NCBI GenBank assembly: GCA_949299015.1
Contig: CASFYT010000002.1
Coordinates: forward strand, 1 to 50,780
DNA length: 50,780 bases
DNA from: an uncultured Bacillota bacterium
GTDB taxonomy: Bacteria; Bacillota_I; Bacilli_A; RFN20; CAG-288
Reading direction: 5' to 3'
Shown here: positions 1 to 7,997 of the stretch, piece after piece
Layout: the number at the start of each line of letters is the position of its first letter
Numbering within the stretch: position 1 is the first letter of the stretch
Program-made: the position numbers and the translations under genes
Notes under the pieces: model-generated
Seen by the model: only the letters and a program-made list of their open reading frames with translations
Told to the model about the DNA's origin: nothing
Databases searched by the model: none

Positions 1-154
1 TGGCATCCGCGAATTCCGCGTGCTCCGCGTCATGCCCGACGAGATCGGCGTCAACTGGCTCGACGGTCCCGTCCCCTGCGAGAAGGTCTTCCCCAAGACG
101 CGCATCATCGAAGTCAGCCAGGACAAGGTCCACTGGTACAAATATCGTCCCTGA
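1..154 (+). CDS. C-terminal end of an unidentified protein (cut by window edge)
   Basis: An open frame entering from the left edge (first whole codon at base 2) runs 50 codons to a TGA at 152-154. The residues end in HWYKYRP. Codon choice (GTC, CTC, GAC, ATC) matches neighbouring genes, so it is very likely coding. The alternation of short beta-like stretches and the 'R-V-x-P-D-E-I' pattern loosely recall the C-terminal strand of pyridoxamine-5-phosphate-oxidase-like split-barrel proteins, but this is too short to assign. It is followed directly by a hairpin terminator, so it is the last gene of its transcription unit. Confidence 0.6.
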   Translation, partial: GIREFRVLRVMPDEIGVNWLDGPVPCEKVFPKTRIIEVSQDKVHWYKYRP

Positions 155-179
155 GGACGGTAGGAGCGAAAACGAAAAG

Positions 180-203
180 AGCCAGGCCAGGCCTGGCTTT
201 TTT
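180..203. terminator. Intrinsic terminator between convergent genes
   Basis: A perfect 8-bp stem (AGCCAGGC 180-187, loop CAG, GCCTGGCT 191-198) is followed by a T run on the plus strand. On the minus strand the same stem is followed by a C/T-rich, T-containing stretch, so it may serve both the plus-strand gene ending at 154 and the minus-strand gene ending at 222. Confidence 0.85.
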
Positions 204-221
204 GAATCCCCGTTTCGAAGC

Positions 222-605
222 CTAGACGTCCGGGCTCTCGATCTTCCCGAGATCTGCGACCTGATACGTCCGGAAGGAAAAGGACAGGAAGAGGTCCCCT
301 CCTCCACCGAAAAAGGACAAACCTTTCAGGTGGATGAAAAGTTGGTTCTGCACGAGTTCAACCTTTTGAAAGACATAGGAGTCCTGTTCGTCCCCTCGAA
401 CGTCAAAATATTCGACACCATCAAAGGTCACTTGGAACAGGTGGCCGTTCAACCCCTCACAGCAGTGGTCGTCCTCCGTTTCTTCCTCTTCCTTCTCTTC
501 GTCTCCGACGAGAAAAAGGACGACGCGATCGCCGTCCTTCCGATAGCGGATGAAGTCGCATTCCTCGATTCGAAGAACGTCACTCGTCAGTCTTTCCGTC
601 GTCAT
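222..605 (-). CDS. Hypothetical acidic protein, 127 aa
   Basis: Not recognised. The ATG at 605 is preferred over upstream in-frame ATGs because AAAGGA lies just before it and the upstream part overlaps the previous gene with low-quality basic sequence. The protein is soluble, rich in Asp/Glu in the middle (an E/D run near residues 35-46) and ends in alternating hydrophobic residues typical of beta strands (…LFIHLKGLSFF…LFLSFSF). No signal peptide or membrane segment is visible. It overlaps the end of the preceding minus-strand membrane protein by 26 bases and is likely co-transcribed with it and yebC. Confidence 0.6.
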   Translation of the reverse strand: MTTERLTSDVLRIEECDFIRYRKDGDRVVLFLVGDEEKEEEETEDDHCCEGLNGHLFQVTFDGVEYFDVRGDEQDSYVFQKVELVQNQLFIHLKGLSFFGGGGDLFLSFSFRTYQVADLGKIESPDV

Positions 606-966
606 CCTTGTCCTTTGCCTTGGATACGACCGTCTGGCCATGGACGATGACCTTGCGGACCACTTCCTTCTTCTCGATCTTGCGGAAGAAGAGGCGATAG
701 ACGAAGAGCGCCAGAAGAAGGACGTCCAGAATCCAGAACAGGGAGAGAATCGTCACGTCCCAGCTCGTCGGTCCCACGACCTCCGTCTCCTCCCCCGATG
801 CCGATGCCTGGCCGAAAAGCGTCCATCCCTGGGAGAGGGAGACGCTCATGCCGATGGCGAAGTACAGGAGCAGGACGAAGACGACAAAGACGGCGGCGAT
901 GACGATCCACTCGTCTCTGTCGATCTTCCGGAATCGGTCCTTGAGCCAGGTCCAGACGTTCATCAT
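580..966 (-). CDS. Small membrane protein, two predicted TM segments
   Basis: Not assigned to a family. The 128-residue product has a charged N-terminus, a hydrophobic segment at about residues 20-40 (WIVIAAVFVVFVLLLYFAIG), a roughly 30-residue loop probably outside the membrane, a second hydrophobic segment at about 70-92 (ILSLFWILDVLLLALFVYRLFF), then a strongly charged Lys/Asp tail. Both termini would be cytoplasmic. It starts only 3 bases after the yebC stop, so it sits in that operon. A second ATG one codon in (963) is also possible. Confidence 0.65.
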   Translation of the reverse strand: MMNVWTWLKDRFRKIDRDEWIVIAAVFVVFVLLLYFAIGMSVSLSQGWTLFGQASASGEETEVVGPTSWDVTILSLFWILDVLLLALFVYRLFFRKIEKKEVVRKVIVHGQTVVSKAKDKDDDGKTDE

Positions 967-969
967 CTC

Positions 970-1689
970 TTACAGGTCGGCGTTGTGGAAGACGTCCTGG
1001 ACGTCCTCGATCTCGTCGAGCGAATCCAGAAGGTTCTCGATGGTCGAACGGTCCTCGTCCGAAACCGTGACGAGGCTTTGGGGTACGAGGGTGACGGAAG
1101 CCTCGGCGAATTCGCTGACGCCGAAGTCCTTCGTGATCTGCTCCTTGGCCTTCTCGAAGCTCTCGGGAGTGACCTGGACCTCGACCAGGTTCTCGTCCTT
1201 GGTGACGTTCTGGACGTCGACGTCGTTGAAGATCAGGTCTTCCTCGACTTCCTCGACGGTCTTGTCCGTCTCGAAGTCGATGACGCCAAGACGGGTGAAG
1301 TTGAAGGAGGCGCAACCGGAGTTTCCGATATTTCCGCCATGATGGCTGAAGGCGGCGCGGACGGCGGAGAAGGCTCTCTTCTCGTTGTCCGTCAGCGTAT
1401 CGACGACGACGGCGACGCCGCCGGGGCCGAAGCCCTCATAGCGGCCCGAGACGTAGGCGGCCGAATCCTTGGATTGGGCCTTCTTGATGGCGCGGTCGAT
1501 GACGTCGCGCGTGACGTGCTGGGCCTTCCACTTTTCGATGGCGGAGCGGAGGGCCAGGTTATCGTTGGGATCAGGCACACCCGACTTCGCAGCCATGTAG
1601 ATTTCCTTGCTGGCGCGGTTGTAAAGCGCGGACTTGGCGGCGTTGGTCTTCGCGATCTTGGCGGCGCGGACTTCGTGTGCTCTTCCCAT
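970..1689 (-). CDS. yebC: YebC/PmpR (TACO1) family protein
   Basis: The 239 residues match the family end to end: a basic N-terminus beginning MGRAHEVRAAKIAKT, a helical region with the FGREIY-like segment (RASKEIYMAAK), the core RYEGFGPGGVAVVVD near residue 83, and the C-terminal E-D-V-Q-x-V-(Y/F)-H-N-x-D-L signature. The N-terminus (MGRxxE…KTNAAKS) is closer to the YeeI/YrbC type of Bacillus than to the classic AGHSKW type. Family members were described as transcriptional regulators and more recently as factors acting on ribosomes stalled at proline stretches. First gene of a three-gene minus-strand unit, with a good promoter just upstream. Confidence 0.95.
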   Translation of the reverse strand: MGRAHEVRAAKIAKTNAAKSALYNRASKEIYMAAKSGVPDPNDNLALRSAIEKWKAQHVTRDVIDRAIKKAQSKDSAAYVSGRYEGFGPGGVAVVVDTLTDNEKRAFSAVRAAFSHHGGNIGNSGCASFNFTRLGVIDFETDKTVEEVEEDLIFNDVDVQNVTKDENLVEVQVTPESFEKAKEQITKDFGVSEFAEASVTLVPQSLVTVSDEDRSTIENLLDSLDEIEDVQDVFHNADL

Positions 1690-1742
1690 AGTGTTTACCT
1701 CTTTTCTTTCTCAATGAAGCATATCAAAAACGACCAAGAGAT

Positions 1743-1772
1743 ATTATAGGGTTCCGGGAAAAGGAGATACAA
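1743..1772 (-). promoter_or_regulatory. Promoter of yebC operon
   Basis: On the minus strand TATAAT (1743-1748) is preceded by TTGTAT (1767-1772) with an 18-base spacer, about 55 bases before the yebC ATG. AGAGG just before the ATG serves as ribosome site. The promoter lies between yebC and the stop of the upstream lipoprotein gene. Confidence 0.7.
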
Positions 1773-1783
1773 GAGAAGAGCGC

Positions 1784-2296
1784 CTAGCGATAGTACGTCA
1801 GGGTTGCCTCGTCTCCTTCCACGGCGGATTTCATCCCGGATTCGATGTCCGAAAGTAGAGCCTTCGTCTCCGAATCAACGTCATCATAGAGATAGCACTG
1901 GGTCTCGCCCCGATGTTCCACCGCGTAGAGGACCGGAGCAAGAACGTCGTTTGCCAGATCTAGCGGCGGAAGCAGGATGGAGCAGAGGCTTCCCTCCCCT
2001 TCCAGAAGGAGCGTATAGCGGCCCACAGGAACAGAACCCGTCCACGTGCCTTCCTTCCGTTCATAGCCAAGGTCGACAAGCGTGTCTTCCGCGAGACGAG
2101 GATAGAGCCCATTCAGGACACGGCTTTCCACATAGTCCGTTGCATCGGCCGCAAGATCCATGTAGGCATAGTCCTCGCGATCCGATTCCTGATGATAGAC
2201 GACCGTGACGTTGTCGAACTTCGGCGTCTCGCTTCCCGTATCGGAGCAGGACGTCAGAAGAAGGAGAGGAAGAAGGAAAAGATACTTTTTCATCAT
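1784..2296 (-). CDS. Hypothetical lipoprotein
   Basis: The product begins with two Lys, a Leu-rich stretch and the lipobox L-T-S-C near residue 17, then the usual Ser/Asp/Thr linker, so it should be diacylated and anchored outside the membrane. The remaining about 150 residues have no family I recognise; they alternate short strands and helices and have one Cys pair (…LCSI… and …QCYLY…). Length is 170 residues. It has its own promoter with a G8 tract in the spacer and AGGAGG just before the ATG. The next minus-strand gene upstream is the large ABC protein, whose stop lies 106 bases away. Confidence 0.75.
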   Translation of the reverse strand: MMKKYLFLLPLLLLTSCSDTGSETPKFDNVTVVYHQESDREDYAYMDLAADATDYVESRVLNGLYPRLAEDTLVDLGYERKEGTWTGSVPVGRYTLLLEGEGSLCSILLPPLDLANDVLAPVLYAVEHRGETQCYLYDDVDSETKALLSDIESGMKSAVEGDEATLTYYR

Positions 2297-2316
2297 GCGT
2301 TCCTCCTTTTACCAAT

Positions 2317-2348
2317 ATTCTAACCCCCCCCATGACAAACGACGTCAA
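2317..2348 (-). promoter_or_regulatory. Lipoprotein promoter with G8 tract in the spacer
   Basis: Minus strand: TTGACG (2343-2348), 20-base spacer, TAGAAT (2317-2322), then AGGAGG and ATG at 2296. Eight consecutive G (plus-strand C at 2324-2331) lie inside the spacer. The spacer is about 3 bases longer than the 17-base optimum. Confidence 0.6.
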
Positions 2349-2402
2349 AGAAATGATAAAAATTTACAATTCATCCTATTTTTTTCGAATATTTTCGTTT
2401 CT

Positions 2403-5165
2403 TTATTCGCTTTTGAGACAATCGACAGGATCTTGATTGGACGCCTTGAGCGATGGGACGAGGGCGGAAAGGAAACTGATGACCAGGGCGATAAGAAGCA
2501 GGATCACGGCATGAAGGAACGTGAACTGCGCCATCGTCCCTGTCTGGAACGTCGGAAAGGAAGACTCGATGAGCAGATTGATGGGGAAGGTCAGGACATA
2601 GGTGGCCAGAGCGCCGAAGACACCGATGAAGACGCCCGTAAAGAGCGTTTCCGTCTCAAACAGCGAAAGGATGTCCTTCTTTCTTACCCCCAGGGAACGA
2701 AGAAGTCCGATTTCCTTCTTCCGTTCCAGGACGCCGTTCATCGTCAGGATGGCGGTCATCGTGCAGGAGACCAGCAAGGAGATGACCGAGAAGATGACCA
2801 GGATCATGGAGACCATGTCGATGACACCCCCGACTTCCGAAAGCATGGCGCTTCGGTTGAGCGTGGAATAGAAGACCTGCTCCCGGTTGCTGGAAGCGTG
2901 GTCGGAAGAGTCGGGCTGGATCTCGTTGAAGGAATCCAGCCGCAGGAGAAGCTCGTCGCGCACCGAGAGGCTTGTCGGCAGAATCGTGACCGTGTCGATG
3001 AAGGAATAGGCGTTGACGTAAGCCGAAAGGCCGATGCAGTACGAATAGAAAAGGTCCCTGTCCCCCCGTCCCAGGGAGGAAGCGATGTCCTCGACAATCG
3101 CCTGGATCTGGTCCGTGTCCGAAAGGGAGAGTCCGCGCATCGCCTCCGGAAGCAGTTCGATTCCAAGGATCTCCGCCTCATAGGCGAAGGAGGAAAGGGT
3201 ATACGCCGTCCCGCTCTGGTAATCGAAGTAGGCGAAATACCGGTCCAGAAGCGACCGGATGTCCGACGTGGGAAAGACGGTCGTCTCCGAATCAAGAGAA
3301 TTCTCGTACGAGTCAACGATCTCCTGAAGCTCCTGGACAAAGTCGGCGAAGTCCTGGGTCGTACCGCCCGGAGAGAAGACAACATGGCCCATCAGCTCCC
3401 GTGCGAAGGCGCTGTCCCTATTCTCAGAGACCAGATCCTCCTGAAGCTCGGGGAGGAAGCAGAGGGAAGGAGAGAGAAGTCCGTAGGTCGTCTCTTCCTT
3501 CGGCCGCAGGATGCCCGAGATGGTAAGCGTCCTTCCCTGAAGATCGTCCTCGTAGGCCTGCTGAAGGTCGACCGTCGAGTAGAGCTTCATTTCCCTCGTC
3601 TCTCCGAAGGCATCCGTAATCCTTCCTTCCGCCGAAGGGCCATAAAAGGAATCGTTTGGAAAGACCTTATATTTCTTATTCAAGATGGTATCGAATGATA
3701 TCGGCTTGACCTTGCTATCAAGGCTTTGATCCTTTACATCGTCTTGCTTATCCTCTTCATTATAGAATCCCAGGCTCTTGAGGATGTCGAAGGGAATGGA
3801 GTTGTACTCATCGACGACAAGGACAAGCTCGTTCTCGTTCTGCGGCAAGGAACCAACGATCAGATCGTAATCCTCCAGGCTTCCGTAGAGCGAATGAAAG
3901 ATGCTGGTCGGCATGCCGGATGTCGTGGTGATGCTGTTTCCGTTGGTTTTCGTCGTATCGACAAGAACGACTTCGCCCGAGGAGGAACCATCCAGCGATT
4001 GGGGAGTCTCCGTGACCAGGTTCATCGAATAGGAATTTCCGTAGTTGACGACGTATTCCGAGGCAAGGCCTTCCTCGACAAGGGAATCCAGGTAGGAAAA
4101 GTACTTGTCGGTAAAGTTGTTGTAGACGTAGGCCGTGGTCGTTTCCGCGTCGACGCTCGGATAGATCTCCTCGACGTCTGGATAGAGAACGTCGGAATTC
4201 ACCTCATCGTAAGCTTCGCTGTCGCTGATCGTCGTATAGCTCGTCACGATGATGGGCATCGAGCTCGCCGTCGCCCGGTTGATGCGCTGGGAATAGGATT
4301 CAAATCCCGTGTTCAAGGCCAGAAGGAAGCCGATGCCAATCATGCCAAAGGCGTTGGCAATCGTTGTCAGGACCGTCTTTCCCCTCTTCCTCCACAGGTT
4401 TCGGAAGGCCATCCGAACCATGCTCTTGAAAGGAAGACGGCTTTTCCCTTTTCCGAAGACGCGTTCCTTCTTTTCCAAGGCGACGGATTCCCTCTCCGCG
4501 CCGCTCTCCTCGATCCTTCCGTCCTTCATGGTGACGATGCGATTGGAATACTTTCGAGCCAAGTCTTCGTTATGCGTGACGACGAGGACGAGGCGGTCCC
4601 GACTCGCCTCCTTCAGAAGGTCCATCACGAGCGTCGAGTTCTCGCTGTCGAGCGCCCCGGTCGGCTCGTCGCAGAGCAGAAGCCTTGGATTGGTCGAAAG
4701 GGCGCGGGCGACGGCCACCCGCTGGGTTTCTCCACCGGAAAGCTCGTTGCTCCTCTTTTGGGCTAGGTTCTCGATGCGTACCTGCCGCAGGACTTCCCTC
4801 GCCCGCGCTTCGGCTTCCGCGTCGTTCCATCCCTGGATCAGAAGAGGGAGCTTGACATTGTCGAGGACGTCCAGCTGGGGGAGAAGAAAGTATTCCTGAA
4901 AGATGAAGCCGACGTCCTCGTTCCGATAGCGGTCCCTCTTCCTTTCGTCCATCGAGGAAAGGGAGCAGCCATCGATCCGTATCTCACCAAGCGTCGGCGT
5001 ATCCAAGGCACCAATGAGGTTGAGAAGCGTCGTCTTGCCACAGCCGGAAGGGCCGAGGATCGAGACGAAGCCGTGGTCCGGAAGGGAAAGGTTGACATCC
5101 GAAAGGGCCCGATAGGCCGTCTTCTTCGTGCTGTAGTCCTTGAAGAGGTGGACGATGTCAATCAT
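2403..5165 (-). CDS. ABC transporter, ATPase fused to FtsX/MacB-type permease
   Basis: A single 920-residue protein. The N-terminal ATPase has Walker A GPSGCGKTT (about 38-46), Q-loop Gln90, signature LSGGE (142-146), Walker B with DEPTGALD (166-173) and the TH of the H-loop, in the LolD/MacB subfamily. A first membrane segment follows near residue 270, then about 480 residues of extracytoplasmic domain, then three C-terminal membrane segments with the FtsX pattern (VISLLVSC…ERKKEIGLLRSLG). Such fusions work as dimers and move lipoprotein, peptide or lipid substrates by mechanotransmission. The ATG overlaps the stop of the gene upstream by 8 bases. The extracytoplasmic part contains an AT-rich patch at about 3630-3772. 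Confidence 0.9.
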   Translation of the reverse strand: MIDIVHLFKDYSTKKTAYRALSDVNLSLPDHGFVSILGPSGCGKTTLLNLIGALDTPTLGEIRIDGCSLSSMDERKRDRYRNEDVGFIFQEYFLLPQLDVLDNVKLPLLIQGWNDAEAEARAREVLRQVRIENLAQKRSNELSGGETQRVAVARALSTNPRLLLCDEPTGALDSENSTLVMDLLKEASRDRLVLVVTHNEDLARKYSNRIVTMKDGRIEESGAERESVALEKKERVFGKGKSRLPFKSMVRMAFRNLWRKRGKTVLTTIANAFGMIGIGFLLALNTGFESYSQRINRATASSMPIIVTSYTTISDSEAYDEVNSDVLYPDVEEIYPSVDAETTTAYVYNNFTDKYFSYLDSLVEEGLASEYVVNYGNSYSMNLVTETPQSLDGSSSGEVVLVDTTKTNGNSITTTSGMPTSIFHSLYGSLEDYDLIVGSLPQNENELVLVVDEYNSIPFDILKSLGFYNEEDKQDDVKDQSLDSKVKPISFDTILNKKYKVFPNDSFYGPSAEGRITDAFGETREMKLYSTVDLQQAYEDDLQGRTLTISGILRPKEETTYGLLSPSLCFLPELQEDLVSENRDSAFARELMGHVVFSPGGTTQDFADFVQELQEIVDSYENSLDSETTVFPTSDIRSLLDRYFAYFDYQSGTAYTLSSFAYEAEILGIELLPEAMRGLSLSDTDQIQAIVEDIASSLGRGDRDLFYSYCIGLSAYVNAYSFIDTVTILPTSLSVRDELLLRLDSFNEIQPDSSDHASSNREQVFYSTLNRSAMLSEVGGVIDMVSMILVIFSVISLLVSCTMTAILTMNGVLERKKEIGLLRSLGVRKKDILSLFETETLFTGVFIGVFGALATYVLTFPINLLIESSFPTFQTGTMAQFTFLHAVILLLIALVISFLSALVPSLKASNQDPVDCLKSE

Positions 5166-5793
5166 GGGAAGAGGCCGCCTTCTTCAGTGCCTGGTAGAGT
5201 TCCACGCCCGTGAAGGAAAGCTCTTTCTTCAGTCGAAGAAGTTCGCGATAGACCGCCTTGTTCTCCTCCGGAAGGCCTAGGGCGTTCCTCAGGAATTCCT
5301 TGATTTCCCTGTCCATGGCAGGAACGTCCATCAGATGGCTTTCCATGACGAAAAGGGAGGCCTTCATGAAATACATGCCGAAGATTCCGGAGTTCTTGCG
5401 GAAATCCTCCAGGAAAGCCAGGAGCTGTTCCTCGTCCTTCTCCACCGCCTGATACTGCCGCTCGATGTTGAGGAATTGATTGAACTTGGCAAAGTATTTG
5501 GCATCGAGGATGATGGCCTGGACCAGCTTCTTGACCTCGCTCTTGCCCTTTTCCGGATAGAGGGCGAGAAAGCGTTCCACCATCTTCTGATGGCCTTCCT
5601 TCAGGATTTTGTATCGTTCGAAGCCATAGCAGTTTTCCTTGAGGTTGGCATAGCTCCTCCAATCGATTCCCTCCGCCAGGGTCCGATGGAGGAGAACAGG
5701 GAAAAGCTCTTCGAAGGAATGGTAATTCTCCCCTTTGACCATCTTCCAGTTTTCTTGTATGACTTCGATCAATTCATTCATATCCATCTTCAA
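5158..5793 (-). CDS. Hypothetical helical protein, 211 aa
   Basis: Not recognised. The product is almost entirely helical by pattern: repeated amphipathic blocks, many Lys/Glu and aromatic residues (FERYKILKEGHQKM, FAKFNQFLNIERQYQ). No signal peptide or membrane segment. It lies between an alpha/beta hydrolase (ATGA overlap at 5790-5793) and the ABC fusion (8-base overlap), so the three are one translation-coupled unit. A partner or regulator of the transporter is possible but not shown by the sequence. Confidence 0.75.
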   Translation of the reverse strand: MKMDMNELIEVIQENWKMVKGENYHSFEELFPVLLHRTLAEGIDWRSYANLKENCYGFERYKILKEGHQKMVERFLALYPEKGKSEVKKLVQAIILDAKYFAKFNQFLNIERQYQAVEKDEEQLLAFLEDFRKNSGIFGMYFMKASLFVMESHLMDVPAMDREIKEFLRNALGLPEENKAVYRELLRLKKELSFTGVELYQALKKAASSHD

Positions 5794-6677
5794 TCCTCCT
5801 TTAGGAAGTTCATGATGGCTTCCTCGTATTTCTCCCTTTGGTCGTCATAGGTTCGATGGCGTGCCCCGGAAAGAAGGACCCATTTCCTTTCTCCACCGAG
5901 GCTGTCGCGCATCGTCTGGTTGATCCTTGGCGTCGACTCGTCCTCCGTCCCGCTCAGCAGCAGGACGGGAATCGTGATTTCCTTGAGCCGCGACGTCGTG
6001 TCGAAGTCCTTCAGCCTACCCGTCGGCAGGAACTCCGACGGTCCCCAGTTCTGCCGATAGACGATTCGTGCCTGAGGGCTCCGTTTGCGGCGGAGGCATT
6101 CCGGCGCCCTTTCGTCCGCCTCCCTTCCGATGAAGCGAAGGGCGTAGTCCTTCATCGCCCGGTCGAATTCCTTCCCGTCGTAGACCTTCGTCTCCTCGGC
6201 GACCAGAATCGCTTCCCGGTCTTCCTCAGGAAGGAGAAGGAGGAGCCTCTTCGTCTCCTCCTCCCAGAGCCGGGCCGAGGAGAGCGTACTCGAGAAGATC
6301 GCCTTTCGAACGCCCTTGGGCCTTCTCTGAAGCAGGAATTCCTGAAGCAGCATTCCGCCGAAGGAATGTCCCAGAAGATGATAGGAATCCAGGGAGAGCC
6401 TCTCGATCAGGTTCTCCAGCTCTTGGATCCAGGTTCCCATGTCGATGTCCCGGGGATCGATCGCCGTCGCGCTGGACCGGCCGCAGCCGAGCTGATCGTA
6501 GAAGATGAGGGTCCGGTCGTCCTTCTCCCTCAAGTCATCCAAAAGCTCGAAGCTGTCATGCCCGCTGCCGGGCCCGCCGTGAAGAAAAAGAAGGGGCGTC
6601 TTCTTCGATGGAGAGGGAAGGATCCGGCAGTACGTCTTCTCCCGGCCGAATTTCACGAAGATCTCTTTCGTTTCCAT
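5790..6677 (-). CDS. Alpha/beta hydrolase, proline iminopeptidase-like
   Basis: 295 residues with the HGGPG oxyanion motif (about 34-38), the nucleophile elbow GHSFGG (Ser about 105), GTEDE carrying the likely acid, and the C-terminal His in SGARHRTY. HGGPG together with DQLGCGRS is typical of the prolyl iminopeptidase/tricorn-interacting F1 group, which releases N-terminal proline from small peptides in the cytoplasm; other small-molecule esterases share it. No signal peptide. Its stop overlaps the next start (ATGA). The ATG lies only 6 bases after a TACAAT box and no ribosome site is visible, suggesting a leaderless message. Confidence 0.88.
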   Translation of the reverse strand: METKEIFVKFGREKTYCRILPSPSKKTPLLFLHGGPGSGHDSFELLDDLREKDDRTLIFYDQLGCGRSSATAIDPRDIDMGTWIQELENLIERLSLDSYHLLGHSFGGMLLQEFLLQRRPKGVRKAIFSSTLSSARLWEEETKRLLLLLPEEDREAILVAEETKVYDGKEFDRAMKDYALRFIGREADERAPECLRRKRSPQARIVYRQNWGPSEFLPTGRLKDFDTTSRLKEITIPVLLLSGTEDESTPRINQTMRDSLGGERKWVLLSGARHRTYDDQREKYEEAIMNFLKED

Positions 6678-6683
6678 GGCATC

Positions 6684-6689
6684 ATTGTA
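6684..6689 (-). promoter_or_regulatory. -10 box of the hydrolase unit, leaderless arrangement
   Basis: TACAAT on the minus strand ends 6 bases before the ATG at 6677, putting the predicted transcript start at or next to the A of the ATG. The -35 region (TTTCCC near 6707-6712) is weak. Confidence 0.45.
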
Positions 6690-6734
6690 TCAGGAAGAGG
6701 GAGGGAGGGAAAACCGAAGAGGTCGGAGGAATGA

Positions 6735-6764
6735 TGTTGACACAATGTCAACAATCGATATAAT
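6735..6764 (+). promoter_or_regulatory. Promoter with overlapping 19-bp operator palindrome
   Basis: TTGACA (6737-6742), 16-base spacer and TATAAT (6759-6764) make a near-consensus promoter for the alcohol dehydrogenase-flavodoxin unit. TGTTGACA-CAA-TGTCAACA (6735-6753) is a perfect inverted repeat with 8-base arms that covers the whole -35 box, the geometry of a repressor operator. It does not match the Rex, Fnr or CcpA consensus sites known to me. Confidence 0.85.
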
Positions 6765-6770
6765 GGAAAT

Positions 6771-6793
6771 CGCAAGTCGTCCCTTGACTTGCG
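6771..6793 (+). other. 5-prime leader stem-loop of the alcohol dehydrogenase message
   Basis: CGCAAGTC (6771-6778) and GACTTGCG (6786-6793) form a perfect 8-bp stem with a 7-base loop. It begins about 6-7 bases after the TATAAT box, so the RNA would start with this hairpin. Message stabilisation is the simplest role; it could also be a second protein-binding palindrome. Confidence 0.55.
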
Positions 6794-6827
6794 GTTCCGG
6801 AAAATCCCGGAGGAAAGGAAGCAGAAG

Positions 6828-7997
6828 ATGATTGGAAACTTTACGTATTGCAACCCCACGAAGCTCTATTTCGGAAAGGATTCGTTGGACCGTCTCAACG
6901 ATGAGCTTCCCAAGTACGGCCCTCGCGTCCTGCTCGTCTACGGAGGAGGGTCGATCAAGAGGAACGGCATCTACGACGCCGTCCTGATGATCCTCCGCGA
7001 TCACGGAAAGGTCGTTTCCGAAGTCTCCTGCGTCATGCCGAACCCGACGCTGGAAAAGCTCTACGAAGGCCTGAAGGTAGCCCGTGAATCCAACGTCGAC
7101 CTCATCCTTGCCGTCGGCGGCGGATCCGTCTGCGACTATGCCAAGGCCCTCGCGGTCTCCGTCCATTGCGACGAGGATCCTTGGGAGAAGTACTACGTCC
7201 GCTTCGAGGAACCCAGCTGCAGGATCATCCCCGTCGGCTGCGTCCTGACCATGGTCGGGACAGGATCGGAGATGAACGCCGGAGCGGTGATCACCAATCA
7301 GGAGACGAAGCAGAAGATCGGGCACGTCTTCGCAAGCGAGGACGTCATGCCGCGGTTCTCCATCCTGAATCCGCTCTACACGATGACGCTTCCGCACCAC
7401 CAGATGGTGGCCGGAATCTACGACATCTTCAATCACATCTGCGAGCAATACTTCTCGGGCGAGGACGACAGCACCAGCGACTACATCGCCGAGGGCCTGA
7501 TGCGCTCCGTCATCCACTCGAGCCGGATTGCCAACGAGAATCCGAACGACTACGAGGCGCGAAGCAACCTCATGTGGGCGGCAACCTGGGCCCCCAACAC
7601 CCTGATCTCCCGTGGAAAGTCGACCGACTGGATGGTCCACATGCTCGGCCAGGCAGTCGGTGGCTATACCAACGCAACGCACGGCATGACGCTTTCCGCC
7701 GTTTCCCTCGCCTATTACCGGCACATCCTTCCCTATGGAATGAAGAAGTTCGTCCGCTTCGCCACCCAGGTCTGGGACGTCCGTCCCGAAGGAAAGACGG
7801 AAGAGAAAATCGCCTTGGAAGGTCTCGAGGCGATGGAGAACTGGATGAAGGAGCTGGGCCTTTCCCTGAACCTCACCGAACTCGGCGTCAAAAGGGACAT
7901 GGTCGAAAAGATCGCCGACGTCACGATCGTCCTCGACGGCGGGTACAAGAGACTGTCCCGCGAGGAAATCGTCCAGATCTACAAGGAGAGCCTGTGA
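6828..7997 (+). CDS. Iron-dependent alcohol dehydrogenase (YqhD/BdhA type)
   Basis: 389 residues from the ATG at 6828, chosen because AGGAAAGGAA lies upstream and the protein then begins at the family's usual N-terminus (NFTYCNPTKLYFGKD). The nucleotide-binding GGGS motifs (YGGGSIKRNG and AVGGGSVCDYAK) are present. The metal ligands fall at Asp198, His202 (YDIFNH), His271 (MVH) and His285 (ATHG), the same spacing as in the iron/zinc alcohol dehydrogenases of the YqhD group. It would reduce aldehydes to alcohols with NAD(P)H and so re-oxidise cofactor during fermentation. Its stop shares a base with the flavodoxin start (TGATG), so both are coupled. Confidence 0.93.
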   Translation: MIGNFTYCNPTKLYFGKDSLDRLNDELPKYGPRVLLVYGGGSIKRNGIYDAVLMILRDHGKVVSEVSCVMPNPTLEKLYEGLKVARESNVDLILAVGGGSVCDYAKALAVSVHCDEDPWEKYYVRFEEPSCRIIPVGCVLTMVGTGSEMNAGAVITNQETKQKIGHVFASEDVMPRFSILNPLYTMTLPHHQMVAGIYDIFNHICEQYFSGEDDSTSDYIAEGLMRSVIHSSRIANENPNDYEARSNLMWAATWAPNTLISRGKSTDWMVHMLGQAVGGYTNATHGMTLSAVSLAYYRHILPYGMKKFVRFATQVWDVRPEGKTEEKIALEGLEAMENWMKELGLSLNLTELGVKRDMVEKIADVTIVLDGGYKRLSREEIVQIYKESL

